From: CAZFYZ01 sp964523735
Lineage (GTDB): Bacteria; Armatimonadota; UBA5829
DNA: 12,619 nucleotides
Reading direction: 5' to 3'
NCBI GenBank assembly: GCA_964523735.1
Contig: CAZFYZ010000110.1
Location: 1 to 12,619, forward strand
How positions within the stretch are numbered: position 1 is the stretch's first letter; every line of letters begins with the position of its first letter. Below are positions 5,948-11,375 of this stretch, piece after piece. The translations under genes were made by a program, and so were the position numbers. The notes below the pieces were generated by a model. The model worked only from the letters and a program-made list of their open reading frames with translations. It made no database searches and was not told the origin of the DNA.

Positions 5948-6329
5948 GCGCGCTCGCATCGAGATAATCCCCATGATCGACACCATCTTCTTCCTGCTGG
6001 TGTTCTTCATGATCGCGTCGCTTGCCATGACCACGGCCAAGGGAATGCCGGTGAACCTGCCCAAGGCGTCGGCCTCGACCGAGAGGCCGGTGGTGCAGGT
6101 TGTCCTGACGCTCACCGGAAACGGCAACTACTACGTGGACAAGCAGCAGGTCCAGTTCGCGGAACTGTACTACAAGATCAAAGATCGCCTCAAGGACAAT
6201 CCGAGAGCCGTGTTCATCATCAACTGCGACAGGAACCAGAGCTGGGAGAAGGGAATCGGCCTGGCTGACGAAGCCAAACGCGCCGGCGCCAAGTTCCTCA
6301 CGGTGGCAACCGAGCCTACTGAGGGCTAG
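5922..6329 (+). CDS. exbD: ExbD/TolR family biopolymer transport protein
   Basis: This 135-residue subunit has the standard layout: short cytoplasmic N-terminus, one membrane helix (about 16-38) and a periplasmic domain. The helix begins IPMIDTIFFLLVFFM; D20 in PMID corresponds to the essential proton-relay aspartate of ExbD. The periplasmic part (about 60-130) has the family's alternating strands and helices, including the variable N-C-D-R segment near 102. The ATG at 5922 is supported by GAGAGG 7 nt upstream; an in-frame ATG at 5889 lacks a ribosome site and would lengthen the overlap with exbB. It is the middle gene of exbB-exbD-tonB. Confidence 0.92.
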   Translation: MKLRAYQPKRARIEIIPMIDTIFFLLVFFMIASLAMTTAKGMPVNLPKASASTERPVVQVVLTLTGNGNYYVDKQQVQFAELYYKIKDRLKDNPRAVFIINCDRNQSWEKGIGLADEAKRAGAKFLTVATEPTEG

Positions 6330-6332
6330 CTT

Positions 6333-6360
6333 CCGACCTCAGTCGTCAGACTTCTGAACC
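6333..6360 (+). repeat. Heptamer repeat filling the exbD-tonB gap
   Basis: Four consecutive 7-nt units, CCGACCT, CAGTCGT, CAGACTT and CTGAACC, occupy nearly the whole 34-nt space between the exbD stop (6329) and the tonB ATG (6364). No Shine-Dalgarno site remains in front of tonB. Confidence 0.6.
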
Positions 6361-6363
6361 TCT

Positions 6364-7329
6364 ATGAAAGAGCGACTTCTGGTATATGCTATAGCGGCCT
6401 CAATCGCGGTGCACCTGTGTGCCGTAGTACTGGTCGGGCGCACATCCGCCGGCAGGCTCGCATCCGCCCCGCCGGCTGTGACGAAGCGCAACAGCATAGA
6501 CCTGGAGATGATCGATCTTCCTAGGAACGAAGCACCCAAGCCGGAGCAGATGGTCGAAGTCTCCCGGCCTCCGGCTCCGAAGCCACCCCCGCCGGACGAA
6601 CCCGATCCCACGCCGACTTCCGGCCGTCGATGGTTCGGTGCGCCGAAAGCGCCGGTCCACACTGCACCGCCCGGCAGGACCCCGCAGGCGAGCGGAAACC
6701 CTGGGGGGCGCATCAACATTGGAAGTACCAGCACAGGCGGCGACCTGACCGGTGTTCAGGGCGGCCAGACATCTTCGGGCACGGTCCCCAATAACAGTGG
6801 CGGTGACGGTGACGGCTCAGGAACGCACTCCGGAGTGGGGTCGCAAGACCCTCCCCAGAACCCCGTGGAAGGACCCGGCACGACTGTTCAAGTGCCGCTG
6901 CCGCCTCCGCCGACCCTGGTTGATGTGAAGATCTGCAGTGAGTCGGGAATGCTCTTCGGCCCGAACTGCAAGCGCGGGTCCACGAAGTCATTCGTGGAGG
7001 GGCATCAGCCCTCACGCAAGTGCGCCGAGTGCCAGCCGGAGCACGTCAACCGCCTCGCGGATCGCGAAGAGCCCGAGCTAATCAAAGACTGCCCGAGACC
7101 CGCTATCCCGACCTCGGTCGAAGAGGGACTGACCCTGCAGGTGAAGTACAGGTACACAATTACCGCGGAGGGCGGCGTCTCCGACGTCGAGATAACCAAA
7201 TCCTCCGGCAACAAGACCCTGGACCGCAATGTCGCGAACGCGGTATCGCAGAAGAAGTTCAGACCGGCGATTCAGAACGGCGTCCCCCGCAGCGTGTCCG
7301 CGACCGGCAGCTTCACGTTCAAGACCTGA
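6364..7329 (+). CDS. TonB-like energy transducer with a PBP-type cysteine module
   Basis: The 321-residue protein should span the periplasm and pass ExbBD-derived energy to outer-membrane receptors. It has an N-terminal membrane anchor (about 6-25), a proline-rich stretch (57-105), a Gly/Ser/Thr-rich flexible segment (108-170), a cysteine module (about 185-226) and a TonB C-terminal domain (about 245-320) containing YTITAEGGVSDVEITKSSG and FRPAIQNGVP. In the module C191, C202, C220 and C223 sit in C-x2-SG ... C ... F-x2-G-x2-P-x3-C order, resembling the C-terminal tail repeat of class A penicillin-binding proteins; that is unusual in TonB. No ribosome site precedes the ATG, which is kept because the membrane anchor starts there. 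It is the third gene of the exbB-exbD operon. Confidence 0.87.
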   Translation: MKERLLVYAIAASIAVHLCAVVLVGRTSAGRLASAPPAVTKRNSIDLEMIDLPRNEAPKPEQMVEVSRPPAPKPPPPDEPDPTPTSGRRWFGAPKAPVHTAPPGRTPQASGNPGGRINIGSTSTGGDLTGVQGGQTSSGTVPNNSGGDGDGSGTHSGVGSQDPPQNPVEGPGTTVQVPLPPPPTLVDVKICSESGMLFGPNCKRGSTKSFVEGHQPSRKCAECQPEHVNRLADREEPELIKDCPRPAIPTSVEEGLTLQVKYRYTITAEGGVSDVEITKSSGNKTLDRNVANAVSQKKFRPAIQNGVPRSVSATGSFTFKT

Positions 7330-7414
7330 GTAGCTCAGGCCGGCTGACTTGCATTGTCCCCGGCAGCGTATCGATCTTAGGGCCAACGCACCTATGAGCG
7401 ATCTGTGAACCAAG

Positions 7415-7475
7415 GCTGCGGGAACGGGGATGACCTTCGAGCCAACACTGTGTCACTCACCACAGTTCCCGCAGC
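7415..7475. repeat. Perfect 11-bp inverted repeat downstream of tonB
   Basis: GCTGCGGGAAC (7415-7425) and GTTCCCGCAGC (7465-7475) pair perfectly around 39 nt that contains a smaller CTGTG ... CACAG stem. It lies 86 bp past the tonB stop. No T-run follows on either strand, so it is not a classical terminator, but it could still stop the exb-tonB transcript or protect its 3' end. In the rest of 7330-7607 I see no convincing gene: the short open frames lack ribosome sites and recognisable domains. Confidence 0.55.
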
Positions 7476-7607
7476 ATATCCACCTGAGGCCGTTTCAGTG
7501 CGTAAGCCCTGGTATCGATCTCCGATGCCCCTGACAGCCTCCCTACTGAGCGCTCCACCGCAAGCCATAATACTAAAGTACTACCGAAAATTACCTCTCC
7601 CGGCCAA

Positions 7608-7636
7608 TGGACTGAGGCGTGGTCGGCGGGTATAAT
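7608..7636 (+). promoter_or_regulatory. Sigma70-like promoter with no gene close behind
   Basis: TGGACT (7608-7613, 4 of 6 consensus bases), a 17-bp spacer and a perfect TATAAT (7631-7636) predict transcription from about 7643. No good open reading frame follows, but a run of strong stem-loops does, suggesting a non-coding transcript. Confidence 0.5.
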
Positions 7637-7642
7637 TCCAAT

Positions 7643-7795
7643 GTAAAGTTCTGTGGCTTCGCGCACCGCGAAGAGGTAAGCTTTATACTTATCATTCTTC
7701 ATTGGACGCGGAGCGCAAGCGACCGAAGTCCAATAGAAGATTGAAAAAGTGAATATCTCAGCAGAGGACCCGGGGAAACCCGGGTTCTCTGTCAT
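7643..7795 (+). ncRNA. Candidate structured non-coding RNA
   Basis: Downstream of a TATAAT promoter three stems follow. Stem 1 is CTTCGCG-CAC-CGCGAAG (7657-7673). Stem 2 pairs TCTTC-ATTGGAC with GTCCAAT-a-GAAGA (about 7697-7736; 12 bp, one bulge), with an inner CGG/CCG, GC/GC helix capped by GCAA. Stem 3 is 12 bp with one G-U pair (7763-7774 with 7779-7790), capped by GAAA. Two GNRA tetraloops in one short region is notable. I recognise no known riboswitch, 6S, SRP, tmRNA or RNase P signature. There is no T-run after stem 3, so the 3' end is unclear. A cluster of palindromic repeats is the main alternative. Confidence 0.4.
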
Positions 7796-7817
7796 GAGGC
7801 TTGAAGCCAGAAGTCGG
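7790..7817 (-). repeat. Heptamer repeat, minus-strand sense
   Basis: Read on the minus strand, 7817-7790 gives CCGACTT, CTGGCTT, CAAGCCT and CATGACA: four 7-nt units each starting with C, of the same type as the repeats before tonB and the helix-turn-helix gene. Unlike those it does not precede a clear start codon in its own sense. Confidence 0.5.
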
Positions 7818-7883
7818 ATCGTCTCCTATCGCTCCTCATCCCATCCCGTCAGAAAGAAGCCCAAAGAATCTTCGCGAAAGGTG

Positions 7884-7912
7884 TTGACCACTAACTGTGA
7901 ACGTGGTATACT
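7884..7912 (+). promoter_or_regulatory. Strong sigma70 promoter of the helix-turn-helix gene
   Basis: TTGACC (7884-7889), 17 bp, then TATACT (7907-7912), with TG one base before the -10 hexamer (extended -10). Transcription should start near 7919, leaving a leader of about 155 nt before the ATG at 8075. Confidence 0.75.
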
Positions 7913-7918
7913 CATGGC

Positions 7919-8074
7919 TGCTGGTTACCCACGGGGATGGCGCGCGAGGCGAACATCTGTTCCCCTCCAACCGATCCGAAAGACGATGCGCCTGCGCGGG
8001 GGTGCCCAGCATCGAGGCGAGGGTTCTCGGGCTTTCGACCTCAAACCTCGGACTTCTACCACGGAGGCTGGCTG
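7919..8074 (+). promoter_or_regulatory. Long 5' leader of the helix-turn-helix gene
   Basis: About 155 nt of predicted untranslated leader lie between the promoter and the gene. It is GC-rich, with a possible GATGC ... GCATC stem around 7983-8012, and it ends in a heptamer repeat that abuts the ribosome site (GGAGG, 8063-8067). No known riboswitch signature is seen. A 53-codon frame (7914-8075) overlaps the gene start by one base, but its ATG lies upstream of the expected transcription start. Confidence 0.35.
8035..8062 (+). repeat. Heptamer repeat abutting a ribosome binding site
   Basis: TCGACCT, CAAACCT, CGGACTT and CTACCAC are four contiguous 7-nt units ending exactly where GGAGG begins. 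The layout copies that before exbB, where CTTACCC also directly precedes the ribosome site. Confidence 0.55.
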
Positions 8075-8578
8075 ATGGCAAGTTCACTGAGTTCCACCGA
8101 AACACAATCGACGCAAGACCACTGCCCCACCCTGCTTGAGATCGCACTTCCCGGCGATCCGGAGGCTGCCGCGGACGCGCTTCTCAAGGCGGCAGGCGTG
8201 CTTGGCCGAGCAAACGGGATCTACACGGCGAAGGCTCTGCAGCGCAAGATCAGGCTGGAGGACAAACGTCTCCCGCCTCTACCCGAATGCGGGCTGCCGC
8301 CGGAAGTCCTTGACAGGCTGATCGACCAGCGGATTGAGGAACTTGCGGACGTCAGCCGGCTCTCCATCAAACAAGAGATTGTCTTCAGGCTGCGCGCGTG
8401 CGGCCTTAGCATCAAGCTTATCTCGGCGACTCTGAAGATAAGACCCCGAAGAGCGGCAGCCATACTCAGGGCTGCGCAAAGGAAGGTCCGAAGGGCCTAC
8501 CACGACGGACGGTATGCGGGGTGGTATGAGGTCTACCTGAGCGAAGTGAACCGCCCCGCCTACCGCCGACGCAGATGA
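8075..8578 (+). CDS. Small helix-turn-helix protein, sigma-region-4/LuxR-like
   Basis: I do not recognise this 167-residue protein by name. Residues 96-138 (LSIKQEIVFRLRACGLSIKL, then ISATLKIRPRRAAAILRAAQ) look like the helix-turn-helix of sigma-70 region 4 or LuxR-type regulators: a first helix, a turn at CGLS, and a basic second helix. The N-terminal part (about 20-90) is helical and rich in Leu, Ala and Arg. The C-terminus is strongly basic and aromatic (GRYAGWYEVYLSEV at 145-158, then Arg-rich), unlike standard sigma factors. A DNA- or RNA-binding regulatory role is inferred. GGAGG 7 nt upstream fixes the ATG. It is monocistronic, with its own extended -10 promoter and a stem-loop 40 bp after the stop. 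Confidence 0.65.
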   Translation: MASSLSSTETQSTQDHCPTLLEIALPGDPEAAADALLKAAGVLGRANGIYTAKALQRKIRLEDKRLPPLPECGLPPEVLDRLIDQRIEELADVSRLSIKQEIVFRLRACGLSIKLISATLKIRPRRAAAILRAAQRKVRRAYHDGRYAGWYEVYLSEVNRPAYRRRR

Positions 8579-8617
8579 ACCGATCTGCCGCACCCGACAC
8601 GGAAGAGGGTGTACATT

Positions 8618-8651
8618 GATAACCGGCCGGAAGAGCATCCGGCCGGTTATC
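8618..8651. terminator. Perfect 14-bp hairpin between convergent genes
   Basis: GATAACCGGCCGGA (8618-8631) and TCCGGCCGGTTATC (8638-8651) form a perfect 14-bp stem with a 6-nt loop. It sits between the helix-turn-helix gene (plus, ending 8578) and the membrane-protein gene (minus, ending 8684), the expected place for a shared terminator. There is no T-tract on either side, so termination would have to be Rho-assisted or hairpin-only. Confidence 0.6.
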
Positions 8652-8683
8652 GGAGCGGGCAGGGGATCACGCTCTCTAGATCA

Positions 8684-8986
8684 TCAAAGATTAGTGCCCA
8701 GCGTCAGCGCCACGAAGACCGTGACGTAGGCTGTTATCGCCCATCTGCACGCAGCTCGGGCGAATCCGGGGTTCCTCCTGCGGTACCACTCCACGGCAAC
8801 AACGAATGGCACAAAACTAAGCATCTTGACCAGAATGAACATCCACGGACTGTGGTTCATGCATGCTGCCATCAGCGGGTTCTGCTCGGTAGCTCTGCCT
8901 GACAGAACGAACCACAGCGTCGCCAGCATGTCCGCAGTGCATATCGCTACAAGGATCCAGCTTTCCAAGCTGATTCTAAGTTTCAT
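8684..8986 (-). CDS. Small three-helix inner-membrane protein, DUF5658-like
   Basis: This 100-residue protein has three predicted membrane helices (about 8-28, 47-67 and 78-96). Polar residues recur at helix ends: D19 in CTADMLATL, an EQNP motif (34-37) and K54 in ILVKML. The spacing D-x2-x-T ... E-x-NP ... K resembles the DUF5658 family of unknown function; this assignment is from memory of the pattern. The ATG at 8986 is preferred because GGAAAGGTGG lies just upstream; the in-frame TTG at 9028 has no ribosome site. It is divergent from the next gene and appears monocistronic. Confidence 0.65.
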   Translation of the reverse strand: MKLRISLESWILVAICTADMLATLWFVLSGRATEQNPLMAACMNHSPWMFILVKMLSFVPFVVAVEWYRRRNPGFARAACRWAITAYVTVFVALTLGTNL

Positions 8987-9034
8987 CCGGCCACCTTTCC
9001 TCTGGGCTTGCACTAGATAGTTGTTCAAGAAGCG

Positions 9035-9052
9035 TGCCAGTCGAGCCTGGCA
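9035..9052. promoter_or_regulatory. Small dyad in the divergent intergenic region
   Basis: TGCCAG (9035-9040) and CTGGCA (9047-9052) form a perfect 6-bp dyad with a 6-nt centre, between the divergent membrane-protein gene and the 9101 gene. It has the size of a dimeric repressor operator; no regulator is assigned. Confidence 0.3.
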
Positions 9053-9062
9053 TGAATGCCTG

Positions 9063-9091
9063 TTCCACCCTGCGTCAGCTTGTGGTATCCT
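9063..9091 (+). promoter_or_regulatory. Possible extended -10 promoter for a leaderless transcript
   Basis: TTCCAC (9063-9068), 17 bp, then TATCCT (9086-9091) preceded by TGG as an extended -10. Transcription would begin about 9098, just before the TTG at 9101. The layout parallels the HAD promoter, but the boxes are weaker. Confidence 0.35.
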
Positions 9092-9100
9092 GGGACTACC

Positions 9101-9595
9101 TTGGGAGTAACAGACTACAACGGAGATGGCCAGTGGACGCGCGACGCTATTCTCGAGCGCTACGCCCGCTACTGCGATGCGATCGGCGTTGAGCCGCTAG
9201 ACCTGTCGCCTTTCGAACATGTTGTGGGCAGCGCCAGATGGGTGTATCCGGTGATGCACAAGGTGATTGAGGGCATCGAGCAGGGAGACGATGCGTGCAA
9301 ACTCATCGGGGTTGAGTTCATCGAGGAAGATCGCGGATTTCCTTTCGGGATGATACTCAAGTACCAGACCGCAAGAGCCCTCCGCCGCACTGGGTTGACT
9401 GAGGAAATCAAGGAGCGAATCCGAAGACGTGTCATCGACATGCTCGCCCGCGAGTACCTTCCACGTGAACTGCGCGAGTACCTAAAGCTACTCAGGAAGG
9501 TAGGCCTGGGCCAGCATAGGGCTGATGTCGAAAGGCTTCTCGGCTCAGCCAACAAATGGGTGGCAAGGTACGCTCGCTATTTGCTTGCTGTGTAG
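9101..9595 (+). CDS. Conserved-looking soluble protein of unknown function
   Basis: A 164-residue cytosolic protein without signal peptide or membrane helix; I know no name for it. The segments RDAILERYARYCDAIGVEPL, RWVYPVMHKVIEGIEQGD, IGVEFIEEDRGFPFGMILK and RELREYLKLLRKVG read like a conserved, mostly helical family. Charged, evenly spaced helices and the FIEED/FPFG segment (about residues 74-84) are the most distinctive parts. The end is firm, the start is not: no Shine-Dalgarno precedes either the TTG at 9101 or the ATG at 9056. I choose TTG because a promoter-like -10 lies 10 nt upstream and because codons before about 9110 use third-position A/T more than the rest of the gene. It is monocistronic. 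Confidence 0.7.
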   Translation: MGVTDYNGDGQWTRDAILERYARYCDAIGVEPLDLSPFEHVVGSARWVYPVMHKVIEGIEQGDDACKLIGVEFIEEDRGFPFGMILKYQTARALRRTGLTEEIKERIRRRVIDMLAREYLPRELREYLKLLRKVGLGQHRADVERLLGSANKWVARYARYLLAV

Positions 9596-9611
9596 AAGGC
9601 CTCGGCAGTCT

Positions 9612-9646
9612 CTAACCCCTAACCTCCAACTCCCGACCCCTCCCAC
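9612..9646 (+). repeat. Five-unit heptamer repeat
   Basis: CTAACCC, CTAACCT, CCAACTC, CCGACCC and CTCCCAC follow one another without a gap, 17 bp after the stop of the preceding gene. This is the clearest 7-nt periodicity after the exbB locus. It is not next to a start codon. Confidence 0.65.
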
Positions 9647-9674
9647 GAAAGATAGGACCATAGACCCTATGCAA

Positions 9675-9692
9675 ATGAGTCCGGGGACTCAT
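9675..9692. repeat. Perfect 18-bp palindrome
   Basis: ATGAGTCC-GG-GGACTCAT is self-complementary apart from its two central bases. It stands alone in the intergenic region. With a 4-nt loop it would form a 7-bp hairpin; it could equally be a protein-binding dyad. There is no T-run after it. Confidence 0.5.
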
Positions 9693-9721
9693 GTCCAGCT
9701 TGCTCGATCTGTCTACAATCG

Positions 9722-9915
9722 TGTATGGATGCGATAGGGGCAGTCTGACAAGCAACTAAGGAACAGACAAAGTGATTCGCGCTCACCCCTGCAGCCTGGA
9801 AGCAAGCTGTCCTTGGAGCGTCCCATTTCTCAGACCGGTTGTGAACCGGGGAGGTGAGGGGTTGTCAAAGGGGACAACGGCCGCGCCGCAGAAGATCGCA
9901 GCGCGGTCTTTCCCG
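9722..9915 (+). ncRNA. Candidate structured RNA or multi-stem element upstream of bcp
   Basis: No protein-coding frame fits here, yet several stems are nested. CTCACC (9782-9787) can pair with GGTGAG (9853-9858), enclosing CAGC ... GCTG (9792-9809) and CCGGTT-GTG-AACCGG (9835-9849). GTTGTC ... GACAAC (9861-9878) and a terminator-like hairpin (9881-9906) follow. A TACAAT (9714-9719) could be a -10 box, but the -35 is poor. No known RNA family is recognised. The alternative is a cluster of dispersed palindromes. Confidence 0.3.
9881..9912 (+). terminator. Weak intrinsic-terminator-like hairpin upstream of bcp
   Basis: CCGCGC (9881-9886) and GCGCGG (9901-9906) pair across 14 nt and are followed by TCTTT and, shortly after, TTTT. 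It lies just before the bcp -10 box, so it would end transcripts arriving from 9101-9595 or from the candidate RNA. Confidence 0.4.
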
Positions 9916-9943
9916 TTTTGGGCTGGACCGTGCGGGGTATAAT
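9915..9943 (+). promoter_or_regulatory. Probable promoter of bcp
   Basis: A perfect -10 TATAAT (9938-9943) sits 33 bp before the bcp ATG. At 17-bp spacing the -35 position holds GTTTTG, a poor match, so an activator may be needed. No OxyR or PerR box is recognised. Confidence 0.45.
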
Positions 9944-9976
9944 GGCTGAGCCTGATGGCGCGATAGGAGGCTCACT

Positions 9977-10441
9977 ATGATTTCGGAAGGTCAGAAAGCA
10001 CCGGATTTCACCCTGCAGGCAACCGGAGGGAAGACGGTATCGCTCGCGGACTACAGAGGATCGAAGAACGTAGTCCTCTACTTCTACCCCAAGGATGACA
10101 CGCCCGGATGCACCAAGGAGGCCTGCTTCTTCAGGGATGTGATGTCGGAGTTTGAGGCTGCGGGCGCAGTGATACTGGGAGTCAGCATCGACAGCATAGC
10201 CAGCCACGAGAAGTTCGCCTCCAAGTACAACCTGCTCTTCCCGCTGCTCTCCGACGAGGACAAGTCCGTCTCGACCGCCTACGGCGTGTTCAAGGAGAAG
10301 AGCATGTATGGGAAAACGTTCCTGGGGGTCGAACGGACGACTTTCGCCATCGACAAAGAGGGCGTGGTGCGAAAGGTGTGGCCGAAGGTGAAGGTGGAAG
10401 GTCACATCGACGAGGTTCTCGAGTTCGTGAAGGGGCTATAG
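9977..10441 (+). CDS. bcp: Thioredoxin-dependent thiol peroxidase (Bcp/PrxQ)
   Basis: Bcp reduces hydrogen peroxide and organic hydroperoxides in the cytoplasm using thioredoxin. The 154-residue length is typical. The peroxiredoxin fold is clear: APDFTLQATGG (8-18), VVLYFYPKDDTPGCTKEAC (32-50) with peroxidatic C45 and, five residues on, resolving C50 as in the alpha-helical PrxQ type, LGVSIDS (67-73), and ERTTFAIDKEGVVRKVW near the end with the conserved Arg. AGGAGG (9965-9970) 6 nt upstream fixes the ATG. It stands alone behind its own -10 box; the next plus-strand gene begins 100 bp later. Confidence 0.96.
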   Translation: MISEGQKAPDFTLQATGGKTVSLADYRGSKNVVLYFYPKDDTPGCTKEACFFRDVMSEFEAAGAVILGVSIDSIASHEKFASKYNLLFPLLSDEDKSVSTAYGVFKEKSMYGKTFLGVERTTFAIDKEGVVRKVWPKVKVEGHIDEVLEFVKGL

Positions 10442-10541
10442 ACACTCAAGCAGGAATTCCTCGTCCCCCGTGGAAATACCAAGCACAGGATAATGCTCGC
10501 CGGGCTTCAACAGACGGCTGGACACAAGGAGTCGTCAAGCG

Positions 10542-11360
10542 ATGGAAGTCAAACTGTGCGAGAAGTGCGGGGCGGAGAATAAGATAGACAATGAAGTCTG
10601 CTCGAGCTGCTACGCCTCTCTGGTCGGGGCAAAGGTGGTGCAGAGCACTAAGGAGCCCGTAGTAGTGTCCCAGGTGCAGCCAAGAGCGCCCAGGCCGAGC
10701 CAGCCTCAGGCTCCTGCCGCGACGACACCCCAGAACCAGGTCTACGGTCCGCCCCCCGGAGCCTCGGCAGTTGGCCCACCGCCGCAGGGGATGTTTACGG
10801 AACGCCGCCCACCGGTCAAGCAGAGATCGGGCGGAGGCGCATTAGCGTTCATCATCATTCTCATACTCGTCGCGGGCGGGGCGGCGGCTGGCTGGTGGTT
10901 CTACCTGAGGCCGCCGAGCCCCGAGCAGGTCATGCGCACATTTATCACGGCGAGCGTGGACATGGATGCAGAGAAGGCCAAGTCGTGCTTGACCAAGGAC
11001 AGCCTCAACGTGCCCGGCGTGGCAGAAAGCTTCACCCAGATCGGGAACGCAGGAGATAAGCCGGACCCGAAGAGCGTTCAGTTCGAGATCAAAGAGACGA
11101 CTTACGAGGGCGCTGAGAAGAGCACGGCTGTGGTGAACGTCAACTTCAAACTCCCCGAGAAGGTGTCGACGAAAGTGGACAGCCTGGACATCCCCTTTGT
11201 GCTCCTGCAGGAAGAGGGCCGGTGGAAGATCGACGCCAGGCAGTCACAGCAGCGGATGATACAAAGTCTGATGCAGCAAATGAGGCAGCGTGGCTTCGGC
11301 GGACCTCCTGGACCGGGGGGACCTGGAATGATGGGACCTCCGAGCCCGCCGCGTCCGTAG
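10542..11360 (+). CDS. Zinc-ribbon membrane protein with DUF4878/NTF2-like extracytoplasmic domain
   Basis: The 272-residue protein begins with a zinc ribbon, C6-x2-C9 ... C20-x2-C23, typical of single-pass bacterial membrane proteins. A proline/glutamine-rich linker (about 46-95) leads to one membrane helix (about 99-120). Outside the membrane, residues about 126-232 look like the DUF4878/SnoaL-type lipoprotein domain: EQVMRTFITASVDMDAEKAKSCL, then strands, ending GRWKID. The tail (251-272) is Gly/Pro-rich with two Met residues. The role is unknown; such proteins may sense cytoplasmic state and act on the envelope. AAGGAG 10 nt upstream supports the start. It converges on the next gene with 15 bp between stops. 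Confidence 0.75.
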   Translation: MEVKLCEKCGAENKIDNEVCSSCYASLVGAKVVQSTKEPVVVSQVQPRAPRPSQPQAPAATTPQNQVYGPPPGASAVGPPPQGMFTERRPPVKQRSGGGALAFIIILILVAGGAAAGWWFYLRPPSPEQVMRTFITASVDMDAEKAKSCLTKDSLNVPGVAESFTQIGNAGDKPDPKSVQFEIKETTYEGAEKSTAVVNVNFKLPEKVSTKVDSLDIPFVLLQEEGRWKIDARQSQQRMIQSLMQQMRQRGFGGPPGPGGPGMMGPPSPPRP

Positions 11361-11375
11361 GTGTGGCCGCAGCTC

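Noticed and set aside
7405..7635. 76-codon plus-strand frame downstream of tonB
   Set aside because: No ribosome site, contains both arms of an inverted repeat, and no protein-like pattern.
7457..7795. 112-codon open frame on the minus strand across the gene-free region after tonB
   Set aside because: It runs through several palindromes, has no ribosome site or recognisable domain, and its residue composition looks random.
7914..8075. 53-codon frame ending on the start codon of the helix-turn-helix gene
   Set aside because: Its ATG lies before the expected transcription start of the strong promoter and it has no ribosome site; its sequence is low-complexity and includes the heptamer repeat.
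9830..10405. Long minus-strand frame opposite bcp
   Set aside because: It is the antisense shadow of bcp, which has clear peroxiredoxin motifs, codon use and a ribosome site.
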